DNA from: Oscillospiraceae bacterium
GTDB lineage: Bacteria > Bacillota > Clostridia > Oscillospirales > Oscillospiraceae
Direction of reading: 5' to 3'
DNA: 64,000 nucleotides
Assembly (NCBI GenBank): GCA_017465625.1
Contig: JAFTVV010000022.1
Location: 1-64,000, forward strand
Position 1 is the stretch's first letter. Every line of letters begins with the position of its first letter. This document shows, one piece after another, positions 41,829 to 50,389 of the stretch. The notes beneath the pieces are model-generated. The model saw only the letters and a program-made list of their open reading frames with translations. It did not search any database and was not told where the DNA came from. A program made the translations under genes and the position numbers.

Positions 41829-43511
41829 TCAATTCAAGGAATCTACATAGCTGACGTTTCTCTCGTGTTCGGACAGGGTCTTTGCAAAGATGTGTTTGCC
41901 GGTTTCGGGATTATACACATAGTAATAGTATCCTGTATTTTCAGGATCCAAAGCGGCATCAAGGCTGTTTCTGCCGGGATTAGAGATTGGTCCGGGAGGC
42001 AGCCCACGGTTGTTGTAGGTGTTGTACGGATGATCCATTTTGAGATCTTCGGATGTTAACGGCTTTGAAAGTCCTGTTTCAGGGTCAATATTGCCGTTGA
42101 GCGCATAAATCAGAGTGGCATCGATGTTCAGATAGGGATAATTTGCAGGGTTTCTCAGACGATTGAAGATAACCGACGAAATGGTATAGCTTTCGTTATT
42201 GTTTGCGGTCTCTTTTTCAATCATAGAAGCGGTGATAACAACCTGCCGGATATTCAGATTCAGACCCGTTCTGCTTTCTATTGTTTCCAGCTTTTCCTTC
42301 ATCACATCGGTGAAACGATAGTCAAAGCCTTCCAGGAATTTGCGCAGAACATTACCGGGCTCGTCGTTGGTATAGAAAGTATAGGTATCCGGGAAGAGAT
42401 AGCCCTCCAGGGAATATTTATCACCATAGGTCATACCGTCTAAGAACCAATAAGAACCAAAATCACCGTTTTCAATGTGGGTCTCGAGATTCTCTACATA
42501 CTCTTCAAGCTGAGCGACTGTACAGACACCCTTTTCCTCCAAGAGATTGAAAATCTGACGGCAGTTATAGCCTTCGGGAATCATAATGTCGATTTCTTCT
42601 CTTGCAGGTCCCCAGTTGATCATATTGTTGATCATTGCGTTGTAATCGTACTTGCTGTTTAACGTAAAGGTACCCACGTCAATGTCGGCATCCTTGCCGG
42701 TAATCTGCGCGAATTTTTTAAAGAGGTTGGGATGTTCAATAAGACCGGCATCGTGAAGCTTCTTACTGATGGAATCGATGGTATCTTCCTCGGTAATGGT
42801 GATTGTCACTTCCCTGTCAGGCTTGCCAAATGCCATCAGATCCACCGTGCTTACCCATAAGGTGCGCCCCAAGGTAAAGCCTACAACTGCGATAATAACC
42901 AGCCAAATCAGTGTGGATACAATATGGGGAATGCCCAGCAATCCGTATCCCTTTTTCGGAGCAGGGCGGGATTTGCCGGTATTGTCTGAATGTGCAGTCC
43001 GACGGACGCGTTTTTGCTTAGGGGTTTCTGCGACCTCTTGCACAGGAGATTCCTCGGCAGGAGTTTCTGTAATTGGCACAAAAGACTGGGTTTCGTCTAA
43101 AGAAGATGCTTCCGTTTTGAGCGCATCATCATCATTGCCCAAAACGGGAATGATTGTAGTTTCGGTAGATACAGGGGCAGGCTCTTCGGCGATGACACCG
43201 AACGATAGCTGCGGCAGCTCTTCACCGGATTCGGAAACTTCGACAGGCTCTGCAGGTACATTATCCCAATCCTCGGCGAGAATTTTTTCCAATTCCATAT
43301 CCTCAGGATGTGCCAAGCCCGCGGCGTGAACGGCTAACTCGTCAGGTCCCAGTTCACGCATTGTTGCTGTGGTGCCCAGTATTTCGTCCAACCAATTATC
43401 CTTTTGTACAGAAGCTTCTGCTTCGTCTGAGGAAACGGTAGTGTGATCTTGCTCTGCCGTTTCACAGTTTACGTCAGGGATTTTTTGAGTATCTAAATTT
43501 TCGTTGTCCAT
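41829..43511 (-). CDS. mltG: Endolytic transglycosylase MltG with long cytosolic tail
   Basis: MltG cuts nascent glycan strands and helps end peptidoglycan polymerisation. Of 560 residues, the first 185 or so are an acidic, disordered cytosolic tail, followed by one span (about 192-212). The periplasm-side part has a LysM-like subdomain (TITITEEDTIDSISKKL), LEGYLFPDTYTF, the catalytic Glu in ASMIEKETAN, and YNNRGLPPGPISNPG near the C-terminus. The standard protein is about 340-400 residues, so the tail is unusually long. The ribosome site GAGG lies before the ATG. Confidence 0.93.
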   Translation of the reverse strand: MDNENLDTQKIPDVNCETAEQDHTTVSSDEAEASVQKDNWLDEILGTTATMRELGPDELAVHAAGLAHPEDMELEKILAEDWDNVPAEPVEVSESGEELPQLSFGVIAEEPAPVSTETTIIPVLGNDDDALKTEASSLDETQSFVPITETPAEESPVQEVAETPKQKRVRRTAHSDNTGKSRPAPKKGYGLLGIPHIVSTLIWLVIIAVVGFTLGRTLWVSTVDLMAFGKPDREVTITITEEDTIDSISKKLHDAGLIEHPNLFKKFAQITGKDADIDVGTFTLNSKYDYNAMINNMINWGPAREEIDIMIPEGYNCRQIFNLLEEKGVCTVAQLEEYVENLETHIENGDFGSYWFLDGMTYGDKYSLEGYLFPDTYTFYTNDEPGNVLRKFLEGFDYRFTDVMKEKLETIESRTGLNLNIRQVVITASMIEKETANNNESYTISSVIFNRLRNPANYPYLNIDATLIYALNGNIDPETGLSKPLTSEDLKMDHPYNTYNNRGLPPGPISNPGRNSLDAALDPENTGYYYYVYNPETGKHIFAKTLSEHERNVSYVDSLN

Positions 43512-43524
43512 AAAAGTACCTCAT

Positions 43525-44064
43525 TTAGCGAATCACGATTTGATTTTTGATCCGCTGAGCAGTTTCCGGATCTGTCAGTGCTTCAATAAGCATCAGACCA
43601 AATGGAACAGCACAGCCCATAGACGTTCCGGTAATAACGTTTCCGTCACGGACAGCCGCTTCGTGCGTCATTTTTGCGGATCCCATCTGTTCTTCACAAC
43701 CGGGATAGCAGACGGCGTTTTTGCCGTTTGTAATTCCCAAGCTTGCCAAAATGGTGGGACCGGCACAAATAGCCGCAATCAGTTTATTGTTGTTGTGTGC
43801 AAAGGCAACAGCTTCCATCGCGGCAGGACATGCCTTAATAGAAGCAACACCGCCAAGTCCACCGGGAAGAATAATCATTTCAGCGGTGGTCAAATCCACC
43901 TCGTCAACGGTAATGTCTGCTTCAATTCCAATATTGTGCGAGCCGTAGATGATTTTGCCGTTGAGTCCGACAGTCAAAACATCTATACCGGCGCGGCGCA
44001 GTAAATCTAAAGGGGTAATCGCTTCCGTTTCCTCGAAACCGGTTCCCAGAAACATATAAACCAT
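43525..44064 (-). CDS. DJ-1/PfpI family protein
   Basis: A 179-residue DJ-1/PfpI-fold protein, close to the YajL/ThiJ group, with proposed deglycase, chaperone or protease-like roles. It has GFEETEAITPLDLLRRAG (Glu of the active site), ILPGGLGGVASI and KLIAAICAGPTILA with the reactive nucleophile-elbow Cys. ATG 44064 lies seven bases from GGAGGATT; an in-frame start six codons earlier has no ribosome site. It begins two bases after the tmk-like stop, and mltG starts 14 bases downstream. Confidence 0.9.
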   Translation of the reverse strand: MVYMFLGTGFEETEAITPLDLLRRAGIDVLTVGLNGKIIYGSHNIGIEADITVDEVDLTTAEMIILPGGLGGVASIKACPAAMEAVAFAHNNNKLIAAICAGPTILASLGITNGKNAVCYPGCEEQMGSAKMTHEAAVRDGNVITGTSMGCAVPFGLMLIEALTDPETAQRIKNQIVIR

Positions 44065-44066
44065 AT

Positions 44067-44735
44067 TTAATCCTCCAAACAATGCAGAACGTGCTGGTAA
44101 ATCTCCTGATGAATGTCTTCCAAACTGCGCATTTTGCCGTCTTCTACACAGTTGACCACAGTCCAGCCGTAGTATTGCGCCGCGGCGCGGCCTGTTTCGC
44201 GGCAGGTTGCAAGATAGCTGTGATCCTTTTCGTGGATATCAGCACTGGTGCCGGTGGCTTGCTCCCGTTTGCGCATCAGTTGCTCCGTGTAATCGGTGGG
44301 CATATCCAAATAGATGATCAGGTCAGGACGGGGAAGTGCCATTTTATCATACTCAAAATCGTAAAGCCAATGCCAAAATGCCTGGCGCATTTCCGGTTCT
44401 TCTTTAGAGGCCTGATGTACAGCATTTGAGGTGGTATAGCGTGCGGAGAGCACTAAGCCGCCGTCTTCGTACCACTGACCCCAATCCATCTTGTAGGATG
44501 CATAGCGATCGACGGCATAGAAAGAACTGGCTGCGTAGGCATTCACGTCAGAAGGCTTATCACCAAACTGCCCACCAAGATACATCCGAATCAGCGCAGA
44601 GCTTTCTTCCTTGTAGCGCGGAAATTCCAGATGTTTAAACTGTATGCCATCTTCTGCTAAATGATTGCTCAAAAGGGCGAATTGCGTGGACTTTCCGGAG
44701 CCGTCTGTGCCTTCAATTACAATTAGTTTACCCAT
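44067..44735 (-). CDS. Thymidylate kinase-like protein
   Basis: A 222-residue nucleoside-monophosphate kinase-type protein. The P-loop is IVIEGTDGSGKST; LEFPRYKEESS carries the DR/P-loop-adjacent arginine typical of dTMP kinase; YAASSFYAVDRYA and LSARYTTSNAVHQ follow; the lid includes RKREQATG. dTMP kinase makes dTDP for DNA synthesis. It differs from canonical Tmk in the region after the P-loop, so it may be a paralogue with another deoxynucleotide preference. It heads a minus-strand run tmk-DJ1-mltG-U32. AGGAGG lies about 13 bases upstream, a long spacing. Confidence 0.85.
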   Translation of the reverse strand: MGKLIVIEGTDGSGKSTQFALLSNHLAEDGIQFKHLEFPRYKEESSALIRMYLGGQFGDKPSDVNAYAASSFYAVDRYASYKMDWGQWYEDGGLVLSARYTTSNAVHQASKEEPEMRQAFWHWLYDFEYDKMALPRPDLIIYLDMPTDYTEQLMRKREQATGTSADIHEKDHSYLATCRETGRAAAQYYGWTVVNCVEDGKMRSLEDIHQEIYQHVLHCLED

Positions 44736-44775
44736 TTTCTGCGCTTAGCCTCCTGCACATAACATTTCATAATAA

Positions 44776-44804
44776 AATATACCATATTTTTTTTAATTTG
44801 TCCA
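44776..44804 (-). promoter_or_regulatory. Promoter of the tmk-DJ1-mltG-U32 run
   Basis: TGGACA (44804-44799), 17-base spacer and TATATT (44781-44776) on the minus strand, about 40 bases before tmk; divergent from the helicase promoter. Confidence 0.7.
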
Positions 44805-44838
44805 CTGTTGCAACCGTATATCTGAAAATTTAACGCTG

Positions 44839-44867
44839 TTGCATATTTTTAGCGATTCTGCTATAAT
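44839..44867 (+). promoter_or_regulatory. Promoter of the DEAD-box helicase gene
   Basis: TTGCAT (44839-44844), 17-base spacer, TATAAT (44862-44867), 35 bases before the ATG. Confidence 0.78.
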
Positions 44868-44902
44868 AACGAAAAATACGACAAAATGAGGATTTAAAAT
44901 TT

Positions 44903-46090
44903 ATGACAAACAGCAATGTAACGTTTGCGGATTTGGGCCTTTCGGAGAATATGCTCAAAGCCTTGGAGAAGAAGGGTTACGGTTACCCTACAACCATTCA
45001 GCAGGAGGCTATCCCTTCTTTTATGCAATGGAAGGATGTTATTGCCAAGGCACCTACAGGAACGGGAAAAACCTTTGCATTCGGCATTCCGATGATTGAG
45101 CACGTGGATGCATCCTGCCCGGAGGTTCAGGGACTGATTTTAGCACCCACAAGAGAGCTTGCAATTCAAATCGGTGATGAGCTGCGCGGGCTGCTGACCT
45201 ATTATCAGGGGATTCGTGTTGCAGTACTATACGGTGGTGCAGGCATTGTGGGACAAGCAAAGCAGCTGGAAAAGAAACCTCAGATCGTGGTTGCAACGCC
45301 TGGCAGACTGATGGATCATTATAATCGTAAAAATATTCGGCTGGATAAAATCCAAACGGTTGTTTTGGATGAAGCGGACCGTATGCTGGATATGGGCTTT
45401 TTCAAGGATGTGACCCGTATCATTGAAAAGGTGAAAAACCGTAAAAACTTAGGTCTGTTTTCTGCTACGATTTCTCAGGAAGTAATGACCGTTTCCTGGA
45501 TGTATCAACGCGATGAGGTGGAAATTACCGTAGAGCCGCAGAAAGAGGACCGGCCGGATATTGAGCAGTATTGTGTGACGGTTACGCCGCTGGAAAAGGC
45601 CGCAACCGCATTGCGTTTAATTCGCACGCAAGGGTATGAACGGGTGATGATCTTCTGCAATACCAAGCATATGTGCCAGCGTCTTTCCGACGATTTTCAG
45701 CGTGCAGGCGCCGATTGCGACTGTATTCACGGAGATGTCCGCCAGAGCCAACGGGAAAAAACGATGCAAAAGTATCGCGATGGCAAGCTGTCTATTTTGA
45801 TTGCAACCGATGTGGCGTCCCGTGGCATTGATGTGGATGATGTGGATTGTGTGATCAACTTTGATATTCCTGAGGAAAATGAGTATTACGTTCACCGCAT
45901 TGGTCGAACAGGCCGCGCAAAACGCAAAGGCGTTGCGTGGTCGATTATTGGAAATTTCCCCGAAAAAGCAAAGCTTGATGAAATTGCCAAATACTCCAAC
46001 TATCATATTTCGCCGATGGTTTTGAAGGAAGATGGCAGTCTTGAGCCTGAGGAGGTCAAGGCACCTGTAATCAAAAAGAGGTTCAGATGA
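44903..46090 (+). CDS. DEAD-box RNA helicase
   Basis: An ATP-dependent RNA helicase of 395 residues, containing the two RecA domains and almost no extra tail. Q motif is FADLGLSENMLKALEKKGY with PTTIQQEAIP; motif I is APTGTGKTFAF; Ia APTRELAIQ; II VLDEADRMLDMGF; III SATIS; IV MIFCNTK; V ATDVASRGIDV; VI HRIGRTGRA. It probably acts in ribosome assembly or mRNA turnover like CshA, but lacks its long C-terminal extension. GAGG lies upstream. Its stop overlaps the next gene start by four bases. Confidence 0.95.
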   Translation: MTNSNVTFADLGLSENMLKALEKKGYGYPTTIQQEAIPSFMQWKDVIAKAPTGTGKTFAFGIPMIEHVDASCPEVQGLILAPTRELAIQIGDELRGLLTYYQGIRVAVLYGGAGIVGQAKQLEKKPQIVVATPGRLMDHYNRKNIRLDKIQTVVLDEADRMLDMGFFKDVTRIIEKVKNRKNLGLFSATISQEVMTVSWMYQRDEVEITVEPQKEDRPDIEQYCVTVTPLEKAATALRLIRTQGYERVMIFCNTKHMCQRLSDDFQRAGADCDCIHGDVRQSQREKTMQKYRDGKLSILIATDVASRGIDVDDVDCVINFDIPEENEYYVHRIGRTGRAKRKGVAWSIIGNFPEKAKLDEIAKYSNYHISPMVLKEDGSLEPEEVKAPVIKKRFR

Positions 46091-46974
46091 AACAGACAGA
46101 GCGTGGATTTCTATTGCTGACAAGCCATTTGGGTGATATGCATAGTAAACCGTTAACAGTTGCGCAGTTTCGCACCCTTGCCAATCGGGTGCGGATGATG
46201 GAAAAGCCGAAGAATGAACGGGAATTAAATATGTCGGATATGGCTTATTTGGGCTATGATCGTGAGACGGCAGAAAACATCCTTTATCTGCTTTCCCGGG
46301 AGGAGCAACTGGATTATTATATGATGCAGGGGAAGAGGAAAGGTTGTTATCCCATTGCCCGCAACAGTACCTTCTATCCTGCGACACTGCATCATAGATT
46401 GGGGTTAGATGCACCGGGGTGCTTGTGGGCAAAGGGAGACAGTAAGCTTTTAGAGTATCCGTCGGTCGCACTGGTTGGAAGCAGGGAACTCAATCCTGAC
46501 AACGAGGATTTTGCTTATATGGTTGGTTATCAGGCGGCGCAACAGGGCTATGTGCTGGTTTCCGGGAATGCAAGAGGTGCAGATCGGGTGGCGCAGGAAG
46601 CTTGCCTGGAAGCAGGCGGCAGAGTGGTCAGCATTATCAGTGACAGTCTGGCAGAGCAGGCGGAGACGCCCGGCATATTGTATCTCAGTGAAGATGGCTT
46701 TGATCTGCCTTTTTCTGCACTGCGTGCAGTCAGCCGAAATCGACTGATTCATGCAATGGGACGTTGCACATTTGTTGCCCAGTGCACCTTGGATAAGGGC
46801 GGCACTTGGAACGGTACAGTGCAAAATCTGAAAAAACACTATTCCCACGTGTTCTGCTATAAAGACGGCAGTGCGGCCTCCAAAGCATTGGAGCAAATGG
46901 GTGCAGGATTGATCTCACCGCAAGCGCTGTACAGCATAGAGGCTCTTACATCGTTGGATGAATCGCTATTTTAG
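46087..46974 (+). CDS. DprA/Smf-like protein
   Basis: A DNA-processing protein A-type Rossmann fold of 295 residues. DprA loads RecA on incoming single-stranded DNA during transformation. VALVGSRELNPDNEDFA, VLVSGNARGADRVAQEACLEAGG and NRLIHAMGRCTFV correspond to the DprA nucleotide/DNA-binding motifs. The first 100 residues are a different helical domain, and the protein resembles the Smf branch rather than the competence-operon dprA, so a role other than transformation is possible. It is translationally coupled (ATGA) to the helicase gene. Confidence 0.75.
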   Translation: MKQTERGFLLLTSHLGDMHSKPLTVAQFRTLANRVRMMEKPKNERELNMSDMAYLGYDRETAENILYLLSREEQLDYYMMQGKRKGCYPIARNSTFYPATLHHRLGLDAPGCLWAKGDSKLLEYPSVALVGSRELNPDNEDFAYMVGYQAAQQGYVLVSGNARGADRVAQEACLEAGGRVVSIISDSLAEQAETPGILYLSEDGFDLPFSALRAVSRNRLIHAMGRCTFVAQCTLDKGGTWNGTVQNLKKHYSHVFCYKDGSAASKALEQMGAGLISPQALYSIEALTSLDESLF

Positions 46975-46981
46975 TATAAAG

Positions 46982-47020
46982 CAGGCGTGTTACTTCAAGC
47001 TGAAGCAACACGCCTGTTTT
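46982..47020. terminator. Bidirectional terminator between dprA-like and FeoB-partner genes
   Basis: CAGGCGTGTT (46982-46991) and AACACGCCTG (47007-47016) enclose a second short stem (CTTCA/TGAAG); TTTT follows on the plus strand. Confidence 0.8.
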
Positions 47021-47021
47021 G

Positions 47022-47198
47022 TTACTTATTCTGACAATTACAGCCGCAACCTCCGGTGCAATGTCCTTGAGAGCCACAGGTTTTTGCGGAGGGACATCCA
47101 ATGCACCGAGCGCCTCTTTTTTTCTGCTTCATAATGTAAACAGATGCGCTGCCGGCAATGATGAACAGTACGGTAATTAAAATAATATTTTTCCACAT
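47022..47198 (-). CDS. FeoB-associated Cys-rich membrane protein
   Basis: A 58-residue small membrane protein: one N-terminal span (residues about 5-22, IILITVLFIIAGSASVYIM) and a tail with seven cysteines (32, 35, 41, 47, 51, 53, 55), ending CGCNCQNK. It starts five bases after the feoB stop. Proteins of this shape commonly follow feoB in Firmicutes and are thought to assist ferrous iron uptake or sensing. No good ribosome site is visible, so expression may depend on coupling to feoB. Confidence 0.85.
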   Translation of the reverse strand: MWKNIILITVLFIIAGSASVYIMKQKKRGARCIGCPSAKTCGSQGHCTGGCGCNCQNK

Positions 47199-47202
47199 AA
47201 TT

Positions 47203-49209
47203 TTATTTTCTGCTGTTTAAAGCAAATTCCTTTTTTACATTTGAGTTGGCCTTTGCGATCAGGAGCCCAAGGATCGCCACAAAGATCACAACGATGGTCA
47301 AACCGGCAATTGCGCCCACAATGTTTAAAGATGCGGGGGCAAGGATCAGCGTGCCAATGGTGTAGACCAAATACGCAATGGTATAGCCTGTTCCAAGCTG
47401 AAGGCCAATACCGCCCCAGAGCCATTTTGCGCTTTTCATTTCCGCGTTCATTGCGCCAATAGCAGCAAAACAGGGAGGACTGAAAAGATTGAACATCAAG
47501 TAGGCAAGGGCAGCCACCTTGGTGATTGCCATAATGCCTGCAACCTCTGCGCCTGCACCTTCCGTCATTTCAAGCTTTTCAGTGTCGATCAGGTTTTCAA
47601 GGTCTACAAAGCAAACAGCCAGCGTGCCGACCACATTTTCTTTTGCGATAAAGCCGGTAATGGCTGCGGCAGCGAGCTGCCAGGAGAGCGCGCCAACAAT
47701 AGGGAAGAGCAGATATGCAAAGGGAGAGGCGATGGAAGCGAGGATGGAGGCGTCTGCGGCTTCGGCAACCTGGAAGCTCCAGGTGAAGCTCTGCATCAAC
47801 TTTACTGCCATATTACACAGAAGAATAATGGTAGCGGCTTTTACGATGTAGGACCAGCCACGGCTGCACATGGATTTGAACGCACCCCAGAGGGAAGGCG
47901 CTTTGTATTCGGGAAGTTCGATGATGAAGAAGGATTTTTTTGCTTTGTATCCGGTAATTCGGTTTACAAGGAGAGCGCCGAGGAAAATAAGTACGATACC
48001 GGACAGGTACATTACAGTGCTGACCCAGCCTGCGCCACCGAAGAAAGCGCCTGCAAAGAGCGCGATGACCGGAATCTTTGCACCGCAGGGCATAAAGGGG
48101 GCAAGCATTGCGGTTGCTCTGCGTTCACGCTCGTTGCGGATGGTACGGCTTGCCATAATACCGGGCACTGCACAACCGATGGTAATCACGAAGGGAATGA
48201 CGGATTTGCCGGATAGACCAACCTTTTTGAAGATGGGATCCAGTACTACTGCTACACGGGACATATAACCGCAATCCTCTAAAAGCGCAATGAGAAAGTA
48301 CATCACCATCACCAGCGGCAGGAAGCCCACAACAGCAACAACGCCACCGATGACACCATCAACTAAAATGGCAGAAAGAAGCGGGCTTGCATCTGTAAGC
48401 AGCTCTCCAATCCATCCTTGGAAGCGCTCAAGCCATCCAACGAGCAGATCTGCTACAGGAGTACCAATCCAAACCTGAGAGATTTGGAATACAAGGAACA
48501 TCACAACGGCAAAAATGGGAATACCGAGCCACTTGTTTGTAAGAATGCGATCTACGCTGTCGCTAAAGGTTTTTTCTCTGGTGAATACCTTGCGCTTTTC
48601 TACCTTTTTCACAATGCCGTTCACAAACTCAAACCGCTTGCGGTCAGCTGTCTGCATTACTTTCTTGTCTGTGGTATCAATATCTCCCTGTCTGTACGGG
48701 GCGACCTGCCGATGACCTACCACTTCTACGGCGGCGGATACAACGTTTTTCAGACCTTCACTGGCAATGGATACGGTTTCAACAACAGGACAGCCAAGCT
48801 TTTTGGAGAGGGACTGAACATCAATTACAGTCTCCTTTTTTTCGTTGATATCGGATTTGTTTAACGCTACCACTACGGGAATGCCAAGCTCCAAAAGCTG
48901 AGTGGTAAAAAACAAACTTCTGCTCAGATTTGTGCCGTCAACGATGTTGATAATGGCATCGGGTTTTTCGTTTTTGATATAGGAGCTGGTAACGCTTTCC
49001 TCTGATGTAAAAGCAGACATGGAGTAAGCACCGGGCAAGTCTACGATGATCAGTTCGTTGTTACCGTCGTAGATGCTTTTTTTAATAGGGTGTTCTTTTC
49101 GCTCAACAGTAACGCCGGCCCAGTTGCCGATTTTTTCGTTTGAGCCGGTGAGCGCATTGTACATTGTGGTTTTGCCGCTGTTTGGGTTGCCGGCTAAGGC
49201 AATTCGCAT
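47203..49209 (-). CDS. feoB: Ferrous iron transporter FeoB
   Basis: FeoB imports Fe(II) through a membrane domain gated by a G-protein domain. Of 668 residues, the G domain (1-165) has GNPNSGKTTMYN (G1, Lys13), WAGVTVERKE (G2), DLPGAYSM (G3) and ALNKSD (G4). The membrane part has the two Gate motifs, seen around GCAVPGIMASRTIRNERER and the later CFAAIGAMNAEMKSAKW. ATG 49209 is eight bases from GGAGG. It follows feoA after a 105-base gap that contains a DtxR-like palindrome, and is followed by the Cys-rich partner. Confidence 0.96.
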   Translation of the reverse strand: MRIALAGNPNSGKTTMYNALTGSNEKIGNWAGVTVERKEHPIKKSIYDGNNELIIVDLPGAYSMSAFTSEESVTSSYIKNEKPDAIINIVDGTNLSRSLFFTTQLLELGIPVVVALNKSDINEKKETVIDVQSLSKKLGCPVVETVSIASEGLKNVVSAAVEVVGHRQVAPYRQGDIDTTDKKVMQTADRKRFEFVNGIVKKVEKRKVFTREKTFSDSVDRILTNKWLGIPIFAVVMFLVFQISQVWIGTPVADLLVGWLERFQGWIGELLTDASPLLSAILVDGVIGGVVAVVGFLPLVMVMYFLIALLEDCGYMSRVAVVLDPIFKKVGLSGKSVIPFVITIGCAVPGIMASRTIRNERERRATAMLAPFMPCGAKIPVIALFAGAFFGGAGWVSTVMYLSGIVLIFLGALLVNRITGYKAKKSFFIIELPEYKAPSLWGAFKSMCSRGWSYIVKAATIILLCNMAVKLMQSFTWSFQVAEAADASILASIASPFAYLLFPIVGALSWQLAAAAITGFIAKENVVGTLAVCFVDLENLIDTEKLEMTEGAGAEVAGIMAITKVAALAYLMFNLFSPPCFAAIGAMNAEMKSAKWLWGGIGLQLGTGYTIAYLVYTIGTLILAPASLNIVGAIAGLTIVVIFVAILGLLIAKANSNVKKEFALNSRK

Positions 49210-49265
49210 AAAATTTCCTCCTAAACTGTGTCTTGTATAACACATATAAATACGGTTTGCGAGCG

Positions 49266-49281
49266 GTTAGCGGTAGCTAAC
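49266..49281. promoter_or_regulatory. DtxR-type palindrome in the feoA-feoB gap
   Basis: GTTAGC, four bases, GCTAAC. It resembles the operator before feoA (49551-49566) and the AGC-centred half-sites of DtxR/IdeR boxes. A metal-dependent repressor site is inferred. Confidence 0.5.
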
Positions 49282-49314
49282 TAACAGTCAAAAAACATTA
49301 GCGGAGTAAGCGCA

Positions 49315-49527
49315 TCAAATCAAAATGGCTTCCGCTAATTGGTTATCAATACTGTATCTTGCATCTTTCACAGATACGACGCAGGTTTTCTTCTGACGGG
49401 ACACGACGGTGATCGGCTCACCGGCGTAACAACCGAGAGAAAACAGAAATGCATTTAATTCCTCGTCGTCTGTTACAACGTCCTGTATAATATATTCCGT
49501 GCCTGTAATTGCTTGAAGCAAAGTCAT
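49315..49527 (-). CDS. feoA: Ferrous iron transport protein FeoA
   Basis: FeoA is a small SH3-fold partner of FeoB. The 70-residue protein starts MTLLQAITGTEYIIQDV and has LGCYAGEPITVVSRQKKTCVVSVKDARYSID, the FeoA fold with the YSID/YALD-type end of the barrel. ATG 49527 follows AAAGGAG by eight bases. Its promoter has an inverted repeat directly over the transcription start, consistent with iron-dependent repression of the whole feoAB unit. Confidence 0.93.
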   Translation of the reverse strand: MTLLQAITGTEYIIQDVVTDDEELNAFLFSLGCYAGEPITVVSRQKKTCVVSVKDARYSIDNQLAEAILI

Positions 49528-49550
49528 ACGGAATCTCCTTTCCAACCGGA

Positions 49551-49566
49551 GTTAGCCTCGGCTAAT
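49551..49566. promoter_or_regulatory. DtxR-type operator at the feoA start of transcription
   Basis: GTTAGCCTCGGCTAAT: arms TTAGCC/GGCTAA around two bases, lying immediately downstream of the -10 so that it covers +1. Position and shape fit a DtxR-family (iron or manganese) repressor site; Fur boxes look different. Confidence 0.6.
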
Positions 49567-49574
49567 TCCCCTAA

Positions 49575-49603
49575 AGTTTACCATTGACAACGGGGTTTGT
49601 CAA
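49575..49603 (-). promoter_or_regulatory. Sigma-A promoter of feoA-feoB
   Basis: TTGACA (49603-49598), 17-base spacer and TAAACT (49580-49575) on the minus strand. Confidence 0.78.
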
Positions 49604-49647
49604 GAAGGAAATTTGTAAAAGTGGAAAATTTTTCATCAAAACAGATC

Positions 49648-50244
49648 TTATTTCTTTTTGGCAATGATGTTCAGCCATTTTTGCGTCATATTTGGACGAA
49701 CATCTTCTGTGACCACAGTTTTTAAAAGCTTAAAAGCATTGTTTGGGCCAAAGAGGGCGTGAATGGTGTCCTCTGTAAAATTGCAATAAAAACGTCCTTT
49801 GCCGTCCAATTGGGAATCAGTTCCGTATTTAAATGAGGCATAAAGAATGCCGTTAGGCTTCAGACTGTCGGCAATGAGCCCCAATACTTTGGTCAATTGT
49901 GGGAAGGGCAGGTGCAGAAGGGATGCACAGGCCCATACGCCGTCAAACTGCTCTTCAAAATTTAATTCATTAAAATTCAGACATTGAACAGGCTGTTCCA
50001 GAAGAGAGGAGGCGTAATCGCATAATGTGGGCGAACCGTCAACCGCAGTGACCCGATATCCGTGCGTTATAAAAAACAGACTGTCCCGTCCACTGCCACA
50101 GCCCAAATCTAAAATGGAAGTATTCTCAGGAAGCAAGGGCAGGAAAAGTGCATACTGCGCGGACATATCAGCGGACAAAGTATCTGCTATAAACGATTGG
50201 GCGTTTTCGTTATAGTATTGAAGAGTTTGATCTGAGCCGTTCAT
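49648..50244 (-). CDS. Class I SAM-dependent methyltransferase
   Basis: A 198-residue small-molecule-type methyltransferase, similar in style to the TehB/UbiE groups. SILDLGCGSGRDSLFF is SAM motif I, YRVTAVDGSP motif II, FDGVWACASLLHL the post-I region and LKPNGILYASFKYG the later strand. The substrate is not evident. ATG 50244 lies about five bases from AAGGTGGTGA; an in-frame start 13 codons earlier lacks a ribosome site. It stands alone between feoA and the tmRNA region and has no obvious operon partner. Confidence 0.85.
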   Translation of the reverse strand: MNGSDQTLQYYNENAQSFIADTLSADMSAQYALFLPLLPENTSILDLGCGSGRDSLFFITHGYRVTAVDGSPTLCDYASSLLEQPVQCLNFNELNFEEQFDGVWACASLLHLPFPQLTKVLGLIADSLKPNGILYASFKYGTDSQLDGKGRFYCNFTEDTIHALFGPNNAFKLLKTVVTEDVRPNMTQKWLNIIAKKK

Positions 50245-50389
50245 CTTGTCACCACCTTCATATTTGTAAAAACATACTAACATAATTATACGGAATAATC
50301 AATCCGTATATGAGTGCTGTGAAGATTGGCCTGAACGGTGTTTGTTATGCCCTGTATAACAATTTTTCGTGTGTAATGAAATATTCACA

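Noticed and set aside
46087-46974. Canonical competence dprA
   Set aside because: Only the Rossmann part matches; the N-terminal domain differs and neighbours such as topA are absent, so only a DprA-like call is justified.
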